A stretch of DNA of 10,639 bases, taken from positions 1,535-12,173 of the forward strand of contig JAAMXP010001833.1 in the NCBI GenBank assembly GCA_019693395.1. Direction: 5' to 3'. Below are positions 1 to 8,270 of the stretch, piece by piece. The position numbers and the translations under genes were made by a program. The first letter of the stretch is position 1. Each line of letters begins with the position of its first letter. Source of the stretch: Ettlia oleoabundans (taxonomy: Eukaryota; Chlorophyta; Chlorophyceae; Chlamydomonadales). Below the pieces are notes generated by a model. The model made no database searches. It had not been told where the DNA came from and worked only from the letters and a program-made list of their open reading frames with translations.

Positions 1-24
1 CCCCCCCCCCCCCCCAAAAAAAAA
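1..24. repeat. Homopolymer stretch (15 C then 9 A) at window edge
   Basis: The stretch lies just inside the intron that follows the exon ending at 39, 14 bases after its GTGAGT donor. It may be a genuine intronic low-complexity tract or a sequencing/assembly artefact at a contig end. Confidence 0.8.
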
Positions 25-38
25 GCGTACCCACTCAC

Positions 39-3000
39 CCGCTCTGTGCTCCAGTGTCGAGGGCCTGGCCAGTGGTGTGAACCTCAGCAGCACCTCTGCC
101 TGCTCCTTGGTCACGATACCCAGCTGCATCAGCAGCCAGGCCAGCAGGCTGCGCATCTCTGTCAGAGCCACCTGCTGGGCCGCGTTGAGACCGCTTGACT
201 CCAGGGCCTTGCTGATCTGGCCGCCATAGAAGAATACGGGCATCATGAAGGGGCGCATGCCTGGTTGTGAGGCGTTGGGGGTGGGGGTGGTTAGATGAGG
301 TGCAAAAAAGGCATGTCGGCTTGCACTCCCCTCCCACACAGCTCCTACGGATTTGCGCATACCCACCCCAAGCCATCATCTCACGTCATGAATACAACAT
401 GCATGCACCCACCCACACACTCGCCCAAGCAATCAGTGACACCCACCATCCAGTATTTCGATGCTGGGGTCGATGTCGAGGTGCAGGAACAGCAGGTTGT
501 CCCGCTCACTGTCAGAAACAAGGTCCACCGCCCGCAGCTCCTCAACAATGGCGTTCCACACGTCGGAAAAGATGAGCCACATGGCCACGCGGTTGTCCTC
601 AAAGTACGCCAGAACTGCAGGAAGAAAGGTACAGAAGAAAACAAAGGGTGCGTGAAGGCAAGCAGTCCATGACGAGGTGGTTCCGGCTGTGCTGGGCACA
701 ACAGGTGGGGCCATAGGCGGGGGCAGGAGTCGGCTTGGGACGCAGTTTTGCAAGGCACGCAGCAAGGCAAACAGGCAGCCAGCAAAAGCTTTGTTGGTAT
801 AGCCACCAAACAACCATCCAGCTCCAGCCCAACCCCGCTCACCCTTCTTGGCCTCGCTCTGCTTCACCATCTCCTGCGTGTTCTGCAGCAACCGCTCGGT
901 GGCGCTGAGGCGGCTCCGGTCCATCGCCGGCTTGGCGGTGATGGCCGCCAGAGTCTCCTGGTTCACATGCACACCAGGCATGGTATACTCTGTGCTGCCC
1001 CGCCTCGACACTGTGCCGCTGCCGCTGGCAAGACCGTCAATGGCCCTGCATAAGTTGCAGGGCAGAAAGGAGGGTAGGGAGGAGTCGAGAAGCTCTTGGG
1101 TAATAAGACGTACATTACAAAACAAGTTTGTAGAAAGGCAGCGTAGCTTGGTGAACTACTGTATGCATTTCGTTACACATTGCTAAATCAAACTATGTAG
1201 GCGATACAGAGATGACACCAAAACACTCCCGACAACCTGGGCCCTCCTTGACAGCTATGTAACAGGAGCCCCTGCCTTGAGATAAGGGCCTATACGACGA
1301 TAAGAACCGAGTGGTAAACTCTAGGTGAAAAGCAAGGAGTGGTAAACTCACTTGAATAGGTTGTCCTTGCCCTTTTGTGAGGTGCATGCATCCCACCAGC
1401 GCTTGGGGGCCTTGTGGAAGCTCACAACCACCTCCTGCGGGCAGATAAGCAGAGCAAGCAGATGGAGAACAGCAGGGCAACAACATGCGGGATTTGAAGA
1501 AGCATGCAGCGTGATTTGAAGAAGCACGCAGCCAGCAGCAGGCGGGAAGGGAGGGGAGGGGTGGCCAAGGTGGCCAAGGGGCACAGCATGTTTTGTGGGC
1601 AAGAAATTACTGTTCGACCCTCCCTGAATGCTGCACATGTCCACCAGGGAGTTGCGCCCCTTTCCTCCCTCATGCACACCTATCCTAGCTCCTGTCCCTA
1701 TGGTACAACTAAGTAAGGAACGGGGCCTCTGAACAAGCAAGTTTGGCAAAGCGAGCAGGCGGGTGCCGCACCTGGAAGGTTGATACTGAGCCCAGGTTGA
1801 GCTGCACGATTCCCTTGATGGAGCCAAACAGCGCCATCGCTAAGTAGTAAAACACCTGCTCGGGGGAGGCACAAGAAGCAAGGTCCCAGGCAGGTGGCAC
1901 ATGGTTTGGGCACAACATGGTCTGGGCACAAAGTGCATGCAGGTTAGCGCAGTAAAGGAGCATCAGGCAGAGTCAGGCGCAAAAGGGGAACTGGACAAGG
2001 CAGGCAGGCACCCATGGGCCTAAAAAAGACGAGCAACCCTGCCAGTCGACAAGTTGCACCCCGCACCTGTGTGTCGTTCAGCATGACAATGAAGCTGGGT
2101 AGGCAACGAGCCACCACCAGGATGACGTCAGCATCACCCCAATTGTCTCCGTTTTTGAGCCACTGGAAGTTCCAAAGCGCGATCACCGGTTTCTCCAGAG
2201 GCCTCATCAGCGCAAACCAGTCGAAAGCAAACTTGGCAGCCAGCACAAGCGTCCAAAAGACGACGTTGCTGAAGAAGTTGAGCCAGCCGGTCTGCGCCAT
2301 TGAGGCAGGGGTGGGGGTTATGTTGGCAGCCTGTAAGCTGAGCTAGCAGGCTCCCAGCAAGAAGACATGTCTGTAAATGCATGCCACTCAGGAGTCGGCA
2401 ATGGCAACAGGTCACTATCATGAAATCACAATGGACTCCACGATACAACTCGCGCTTTGCATCTCTCACCCACCCAGTTGCACTAAGCTCCCCTCGCCTT
2501 GTGCAGACCCACTCAGTCACCACCTGCATTGCTGCCGCCACCATCCCCTGGTATACCTTACCCAACCCCAATCTACTGCCCAACCCAAGCACCTCACCCC
2601 CGTCCCCACCCAACAGACACCCCATCCCACCTTCATATGGTAGGGCGCCAGGTACTCCTGGGGCACAGGGCGCGCAGAGGAGGCCCCTATACGCTCCAGC
2701 ACCCAGATCAGCGGGGTCCAGCCTGACCCGCAGCAGCCGCGGGGGTCCCTCCTCCACCGCCGCAGCTTGGCTCCCAGCTGGTTGGACAGGGACACGCAGT
2801 AGCCGTCGCGAGTGGTGATGATGGCGTGCAGCATCACCAGACCGGTGTAGCCAATGATGCAGTAGTAGAAGATGTCGAACCCAAAGAAGCCGGTGAGCTG
2901 CATGTGGGATGTGGGCATGGCAGTGGTGGAGGATGGGATTCCGCTTGGTTTTTGGTGAGAAAATAAGTGCTTTGACTGCAAGGTGTGGCCACACCGAATC

Positions 3001-6000
3001 CTATCCCACAGGCTATGCCCAGTCCGCCAACTCAGCCGGACTGCTGGCTCTGCTGCAAAGCCCACCTGTGCTGCCAGTGCCAGGTACAACACCACGTTGA
3101 GCGCCAGCCAGTCAATGATGCCGTGGCTGTACCTGCCCCAGAACGGCCGGCCCAACACCTTGATACCCTTGGCTGCACCAAGGTAAAGCCAGGGACGGGC
3201 AAATTGGACCCAACAGCAAGGGCATGTGGGGAGCAGGAGATGGTCGACTTGAACAGCCCAAGTCACTCACATAGACGGTTGAAGGCCCCTGGCTTACCCA
3301 CCCACACAAAACACTCAACCCCACCACCATCCCACCCGTAGACGCACCTGGGGCGCGCTGGGTCCAGGCCCCCGCAATTTGCTCAAGCAGCGACAGGAAT
3401 GCATGGTTCAGCGCCACCGAACACAGCGCATAGTAGGACCCCCTCTTCGTAGCCGGCCAGCCCCACAGCATCACCGCCATGAAGTGGAACTCAAGGATGA
3501 GGAAGGCCCATATGCGGTAGAAGGTCCTGCGTTATGCAAGGGGATATCAGGGCAGAACAGGCCTTCACTTTTGACTAGTTGGCCTGCTACGTGGATAGCT
3601 GCGAGGACAATGCATGTCCAAGGTGAGAGATTGTTGGTGAACTAGGTTGAGAATGATTGGAGTTGCCAGGCTGCGAGCAGCAAGCTTGGCAAGGTCGGGC
3701 GCCAGTCAAAAGCAGGCAGCAACACTTACAACACTCACCGCACCACCAGTGCCAAGGTCGGCAGGCTCAAAACCAGCCAAACACCAACACCAACATGAGA
3801 GTATCACGCAGCGACAAAGAAGCCCAATAGCGCCGTTTGACCACTCGCCTGTACATGGTGAATAAGCTGCGCCGTTCCACATAGGTCTTCCCAAACACGA
3901 AGCGTGACCACCAGTCCCGAGCAGACGCGACATCAAACCCAAGGGGTGGATTTACCACAGCAGACGAGGGCTTCGCGCCGCCATTCAGTCCCCCACTGCC
4001 CTCGCGATTCAAGCTGCCATCGCCGCTGCCTGACGAAGTGACAATTTGCACGCTCCCAACTGAGATCATATTGCTGTACAGATCTCGGGGCACACGGATG
4101 GCCCGCGTGCGTTTGTCCCACTGCACTCCCAGCCGCCCCAGCGTCTGCCAGGAGGAAGCGGAGGGGGAAGGAAGGGAGGCAAGAGAGATGCGATAAGGAC
4201 AGTTTGTAGGTGACAGGACAGCATAGCGGCGTGGCAGATGGAGCCACACACTAGCAGAAGTCCATGGGACACACCTGCTCTGACCAAACCCACCTCATGC
4301 GGACCCAACACAGCGACATGTAAACCAAGCCGTCCATTCACCCAACCAACATGCCACTCAGGCAAAGCCGGCCGGCCACTGACCTACCCACCCACCCACC
4401 TTGTGCACCACGTCTGGCATGCACAGGCTCTCATTCACATCGTCATAGGTCACCCTCTCAGCAATCTCAACCTTGTTGGTCCCCTTCTTGTCCACCTCCA
4501 CAGCCAGGAAGGCGAAGATGGGAGTGACCAGCTGCGACACAGGCAAGGGAAAGTTGCCAAGTGAGGGGAGATACAGGAGTGACGGCGGCAAAACGGCAGC
4601 ACGATGGAAGACACAGCAGCAACGGCTAAAAAGGAGGTACCGGCAGCAACAGCTAAAAAGGAGGTGCAGTTGCCAAAACTTCCCAGAACTACGAGATAGG
4701 GGCGTTGAAGTTGAGCCAATGCAGTGAAGTGATGGGTTGCTGGCATGCCCTAAGTACCACACTGTGCCCAACGCCAACTCTTCCCAATCAGTCCCCACGC
4801 CCCCACGCATCCTTTCCAAACTCACCTTATCCAGATAGGCTCCCGAGTCGCCGTATGCCACCATCTCAGCCACCATATTAATCTCTCGGCTGCTGCGCCC
4901 CTCAAACAGGCCGGAAGCTAAAATACTGGCCTTGGCGCCAGAGTGGATGTCTCCCTATATGCAGGGAAATCGCCACGCAGGTACTCAGGCAAGCAGGTCA
5001 TTGATGAGGATGGTGTATTAGCAGTGTGCTGGCTGGACCCCAAATCAACACAGGTCAGCTTATCGAACGGCGTTTAACTTGGGCATGCCACAAAGTTATG
5101 AAAATGGTGTGCTTTGCGATGCTCAAAGAGCCTCAGTCACAGCCGGCCTGCACCCATCACACCGCAGGCCTGCCGGCACCCATGAGCACAGTCAGCCACC
5201 CATGCCAACGCCCAACACCCCGTTCCTTTCATTCGCTCAGGTTCGGATAAAACCACCCACCCACCAACCCACCAGTTCTTGTAGAGTGCGCATCTCCCCA
5301 TCTGGCTTGGCGCCCTGCTCTGCACGCCACGCTGCAATTTGCTTCTGGTACTTGTTTCGCAGGTGGATGCGCAGCTTCATCAGGTCTTTGGCTAGCTCAG
5401 GGCTGCGGGCTGCACACCATCAACACTACCATGGGTGAGAAGAGGGCAAGGAGATTGTACATACAAGGCTGCGAGCTGCAGCAGACTGCAGGAGGTGAAA
5501 AGATCAACTCCTACAGCGGCAGCCCCAGCCCCCTGTCTTCGCTTGCTCCAGCTAACCGCGGCCCCACGCTGCCACCCACCTATGCAGGCTGCGGAGCGCG
5601 CGTCACTGGGAGGTGGCACCGTGATCTGCATCTGCCTCTCGTGGCTGTTGCGCAGGCACCAGAACAGGAACCAGAGGGTCTCTGGGACGTGACGCAGGTT
5701 GGCGCCCTCGCTGTACATCAGGAAGTACAGCGCCAGCTCCTCAAGAAGGTACTCCCACTCCTGCGGCACAAGGAGGTGGTAGATAAAGAGCATGGGGAAC
5801 ACTCTTCCATCTGTGCGGCCAAGCAAAGGCACCGTTTTGGCCCTGCAGCCCTCGAGTAGTGCGCTTGTTAGCCAAAAAAGCACATGAGGGGCTAGAGCGG
5901 CCACCTGCAGGAAAAACTATCTCCATTGGCACCACAGCAGCATTTGGCGCTGGTCCACCTGTCACTGCCTGTTGTGCCATTGCTGTAACACGAGATACAA

Positions 6001-7660
6001 GGCCGGACCCCACCTGCACACCCACCGCCCCTATCTGGACTCACCACGGCCTCGCCACCTTTGCGCAACTCCTCCAGGCTCAACTCCTTGATGCGCTCAG
6101 GCAGATCTACATGGCGACACCTGCACGTATTGTTAACACAGTGGAAATGGTTGAAATTGCAGTAGATGGCGATGTGTTGAATCAGCCCACCGGCTACAAC
6201 TCATAGAGCAAGCAAAAACCAGCGCGGCAAGGAGGTGGTTGCGCCCATATAGCAGAGGTAATTGGGCAATGTTGCAACGGCACCACATGCTCCGGTTAGG
6301 CACGGCTTGTTGCCAGCGCCCTTTTGTTGGTGATAGCTCATGGTGAAGCACTGTTGACAGGATATGCATCAACTTCCAGCATTGGCAGCACGGGTCCCAT
6401 CCAGCTGTTGGCGCACCAGTCGCGGTATCCCTGGAATATGGTGGCATGCAGGCGGTACACGGCACGCGTCCAACGATCCTCGTCACTCCCTGACAGGAGG
6501 TCATGTGGCGGGGAGGGAAGATAGACAATCAAGAGCAGGAGGATGAGAGGCAGACAGGGACGCAGGGTTGCTGCGTGGTGGGAAGTGCCTTACTGACACA
6601 GCGTGATACTGCCTGGCGGCGGCACCCCTGCCGCACCTCAGCCAGCAAGCACCCACTGCCCGTTGCCCTGCTCTACCCCTGCATCCCAGCCATGCCAGGT
6701 ACTGCGCCGTACCAGAGGCCTTATCACGGCGCATGTAGTTCTTCACCAGCAGGTGGTACAGGTGGTCAGTCACCAGGAACATGGTGGCGGGGATGTAGAC
6801 CGGCTCCCGCGACTGCATGGCAACGGGGGCAGGGATGGGCAACGGGGTGCCTCATAGGGTGGAACAAATGTGACAGGGCGCAACTCGCAGGCCGCCTTTG
6901 ATTTCAGCCAATGTGGCTGCCACAGCAGCATCATGGTAGTAATAGCAGGGGGATAACCCAGGGGTAGTAGCGACACTACGACAGAAGCAGTAGCTGTGGT
7001 CGCCCCATACCAGGCCTCGCTCTGTACAAGTGAAGCAGCAAGTTGCCCGATCTCCAAGGCAATAGTCAGTGCCAGCAATTCAGCCCCAGCCATTCACTGC
7101 TCACCTCTGAGCGTGGATCCAGGTTGAAAGCCTGGAAGCCAAAGTGGCGGCCAACACGGTGCACCACCTGCATGCGCAGGTTGGGAAGTGCATTTAGTAT
7201 TTTGTGTGAGTGGAGAGGAGAGACCGTCCATTCGAGCAGAAAGAGCAGCCTATATGTAGGCTGGGTTCAGGGGCTGTTGCAAGGCAGCACAAAGGTGCAG
7301 CCTGGAGCGGGAAAGCTCAAAGTGGCAGTTAAAACAAAGCAGGGAACGTGGGTGCTGGCGGCGAACTTTATAAGCCTGCCAGCTGCAGTCGTGTGCTGGT
7401 GCAAAAGCTGGAGACCATCGAAAATTCTATGTGCAGGAGCCAAGGCAGCAACTTACCGTGTGTAAGGCGGCTTGCCATCCTGCCTCATTGCTTGACACCT
7501 GCAACGGCGGCACACAAGGGCACCTTAGGCGGCGCGGTGGGCACCCAAGTGGGTGGCGGCGCTGCCAGTCCTGCTCAGAAATGGCAGGGCTTCCGCCACC
7601 GCTTGCTGCGCATCTGGCAACACAGGCTGCGAGCGTTCCGGTCATTATATGAGCTGCCAT
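39..7660 (-). CDS. Callose synthase-like 1,3-beta-glucan synthase (GT48 family), N-terminal half, multi-exon, 3' end outside window
   Basis: This family polymerises UDP-glucose into 1,3-beta-glucan (callose) at the plasma membrane. The spliced product (about 1024 residues visible) matches plant callose synthases in order. First comes HFGFQAFN at about 77-84 (plant MFGFQKDN), then YRDWC. The Fks1-domain signature ALYFLMYSEGANLRHVPE is at about 230-247, followed by KLVTPIF at 369-375, TYDDVNE at about 397 and FGKTYVERRSLFTMYR just before the first membrane helix. Hydrophobic segments lie near 517-535, 541-565, 589-607, 614-634, 702-724 and 750-791. The cytoplasmic stretch FSDVWNAIVEEL...DLVSDSERDNLLF follows (plant FSQLWNEII...DLISDREMDLLL). 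Plant enzymes are about 1900 residues, so the catalytic half and second membrane cluster are missing only because the window ends. Almost no sequence precedes the Fks1 region, so the N-terminal Vta1-like domain of land-plant enzymes is absent in this model. Confidence in the family is high. The start codon is less certain. Confidence 0.93.
1491..1534. repeat. 22-bp tandem duplication inside a glucan synthase intron
   Basis: The unit beginning GATTTGAAGAAGCATGCAGC (1491-1512) is repeated at 1513-1534 with a T-to-C change in the middle and one more change at its end. It lies in the intron 1435-1771 and has no evident function. Confidence 0.85.
1902..1933. repeat. 16-bp imperfect tandem duplication in a glucan synthase intron
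   Basis: TGGTTTGGGCACAACA is followed directly by TGGTCTGGGCACAAAG. It lies in the intron 1856-2066 and is probably neutral slippage. Confidence 0.7.
2067..3526 (-). other. First transmembrane cluster of the glucan synthase (exons 11-14)
   Basis: The four exons at 3526-3348, 3172-3066, 2897-2631 and 2291-2067 encode most of the first membrane-spanning cluster. The entry motif TFYRIWAFLILEFHFMAVML matches plant SYDRMWSFYILCLQAMIVIA. Later helices include DWLALNVVLYLALAAQ and FDIFYYCIIGYTGLVML. After these, FFSNVVFWTLVLAAKFAFDW aligns with plant ALIKYTLFWLLVFFCKFAFS. The cluster finishes across the following exon with MLNDTQVFYYLAMALFGSI (plant YFMDTQIWYAIFSTICGG). This topology is as expected for a GT48 enzyme, where the N-terminal cluster anchors the protein ahead of a large cytoplasmic loop. 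Confidence 0.85.
3527..3848 (-). other. GC-AG intron in the glucan synthase gene
   Basis: On the minus strand the upstream exon ends TACAG and the intron begins GCGAGT at 3848. The acceptor is at 3527-3528 (TAACGCAG). The phase-2 acceptor requires a phase-2 donor, and the open frame downstream of TACAG contains no GT in that phase before its stop codon. Using the GC donor gives TMYRTFYRIW, which aligns without gaps to the plant family at this place. The CAG/GCnAGT context is the known consensus for GC donors. Confidence 0.8.
4617..4670 (-). repeat. 27-bp tandem duplication inside a glucan synthase intron
   Basis: Two units (4617-4643 and 4644-4670) differ at only a few bases. They lie in the intron 4532-4825. 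On the coding (minus) strand each copy contains CTCCTTTTTAG, which resembles a branch/pyrimidine tract and 3' splice site, so the duplication places two decoy acceptors upstream of the one used at 4531. Confidence 0.85.
5252..5275 (-). other. G-rich tract next to a 5' splice site (possible G-quadruplex)
   Basis: On the coding (minus) strand the donor of exon 7 opens into GTGGGTTGGTGGGTGGGTGG. It has three GGG runs plus flanking GG pairs spaced by one or two bases, which could allow a two-layer G-quadruplex in the pre-mRNA. A similar tract follows the donor of exon 9 at 4385-4400. Confidence 0.4.
5580..5904 (-). other. Fks1-domain core exon of the glucan synthase
   Basis: This is the longest exon seen in the gene (325 nt, 108 codons plus one base). 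It carries the family hallmark LALYFLMYSEGANLRHVPE followed by TLWFLFWCLRN. In plant callose synthases the same place reads ALYLLIWGEAANLRFMPE followed by CLCYIFHHM. Here Ser replaces the first Gly and Tyr replaces the Trp, while the ANLR core is kept. The exon starts after a strong acceptor (TTTTTCCTGCAG) and ends at a donor reading ATAG/GTGGGT. The N-terminal half of the exon product is hydrophobic (APHVLFWLTSALLEG) and less conserved. Confidence 0.9.
7457..7660 (-). other. Putative first coding exon and start codon of the glucan synthase gene
   Basis: An open frame runs from ATG at 7660-7658 to a strong donor (GTAAGT) at 7456-7451. It gives 68 residues that start MAAHIMTGTL and end GWQAALHT. 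The last 14 residues (7498-7457) join well to VVHRVGRHFGFQ in the next exon and fit the family. The first 54 residues match nothing I recognise. The ATG has G at -3 and +4. Just before base 7498 the sequence also reads like a 3' splice site (GCCGTTGCAG), so the true start could lie in an exon further upstream, with 7499-7660 as intron. I prefer the simple model because the frame stays open, but only moderately. Confidence 0.5.
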
Positions 7661-8086
7661 CTCACATTAAACAGCGGAGCAGGCCTGGGGGGCTTGGCCG
7701 CGTTCGGTCGGGGCGGCGCCGAACCGGCTGGTGACGGCGGCATAGCCGCTCGGTGCTGTAAAGCGGGGATCGCTGTCACAGTAAGTAGGGCTTATCTGTA
7801 GACCGCCGGGACAAGGGTAGGCGAGGGTTTTGAGCTGCCGGTGTCGAAGGGCTGCGAACAGACTGCGGGTCAAGTTTAAATGCGATCACATGCGTGTAAC
7901 AGGTAATTCGAGGGCATTTACATCCCCTGCAAGCCCTGGATCCAAAACGTGTGTACAGGCTGGCAGTGGCAAGTTCGCACCAATTTCTTCAATGGCCAGC
8001 GAAACTATCTGTAGTTGAGTGCGTGAATAACGCGGCAACCTACCGAAGCTGCCAAGGTACCAAAGCCCTGGCTAGCGGTGATCCCC
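7661..8086. promoter_or_regulatory. Divergent intergenic region, probable shared promoter and 5' UTRs
   Basis: These 426 bp separate the start codons of two genes that run away from each other, so promoters and 5' untranslated regions of both should lie here. No convincing TATA box or other core element stands out. An AT-rich TTTAAA occurs at 7875-7880 upstream of the plus-strand gene. On the plus strand there is a possible nine-codon upstream reading frame (ATG at 7880, stop at 7904-7906). A second runs from ATG at 7890 to a stop at 8016-8018. Whether they are transcribed is unknown. A first exon of the glucan synthase gene could also lie here if its start is misassigned. Confidence 0.45.
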
Positions 8087-8270
8087 ATGTTGGCATGTAG
8101 GCTGGGCGGTGCGCAGCAGCACACGGTGCTGTCGGCCAGTTCTCGAACCGCACGTGATCAGGGGTTGTGCCACGGGATCACGGGAAGGGCGCGCTTTGGT
8201 GCAACCTGCCGAACGGCACGACGTTCTGCTGGACGCGGAGTTGTCAAGGCCGCTGACGAAGGTAGCAATG
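8087..8270 (+). other. Fibrillin exon 1: start codon and chloroplast transit-peptide-like leader
   Basis: The ATG at 8087 opens a frame of 61 codons plus one base. The frame ends at a strong donor (AATG/GTGAGT, intron from 8271). The product starts MLACRLGGAQQHTVLSASSR, has only three acidic residues (one Asp and the Asp-Glu pair near its end) and many Arg, Ala, Gly, Ser and Thr. It ends with GVVKAADEG, which looks like a stromal processing site (cut near Val-Lys-Ala). The phase-1 end joins exactly to the exon at 8617 (codon GAT formed across the junction). The composition and the plastid location expected of fibrillins support each other. No homology supports this exon directly. Confidence 0.7.

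Larger units (their letters stand above)
39..7660 (-). other. Exon-intron model of the glucan synthase gene (19 exons, 18 introns)
   Basis: Exons in transcript order are 7660-7457, 7167-7105, 6812-6713, 6489-6417, 6120-6045, 5904-5580, 5409-5273, 4954-4826, 4531-4400, 4144-3849, 3526-3348, 3172-3066, 2897-2631, 2291-2067, 1855-1772, 1434-1352, 1045-843, 614-447 and 260-39. They total 3073 nt. Every junction keeps the reading frame (phase 0, 1 or 2 agree on both sides), and nearly all donors resemble GTGAGT, GTGGGT or GTGCG with CAG acceptors. Introns run from 140 bp (5905-6044) to 339 bp (2292-2630). One intron (3527-3848) needs a GC donor. The acceptor at 5409 has a second AG 7 bases further on (5402) that would break the frame. 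The donor at 6416 is supported because it restores YRDWCRHV, which aligns with plant YKKWCKYL. Boundaries were inferred by eye and not checked against RNA. Confidence 0.8.

Noticed and set aside
433..1125. Single continuous protein of 230 residues on the minus strand
   Set aside because: It is two glucan synthase exons (1045-843 and 614-447) with the intron between them read through. The intron has clear GTGAGC and CTGCAG ends, and removing it gives a better family match.
2377..2818. Pro/His/Thr-rich plus-strand open frames
   Set aside because: They arise from C-rich intron sequence and the antisense of the glucan synthase membrane exon. No homology is seen.
7499..7545. Very short intron within the first glucan synthase exon (GTGCCC to GTTGCAG)
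   Set aside because: At 47 bp it is far shorter than every other intron here, and the upstream frame would not be in phase.
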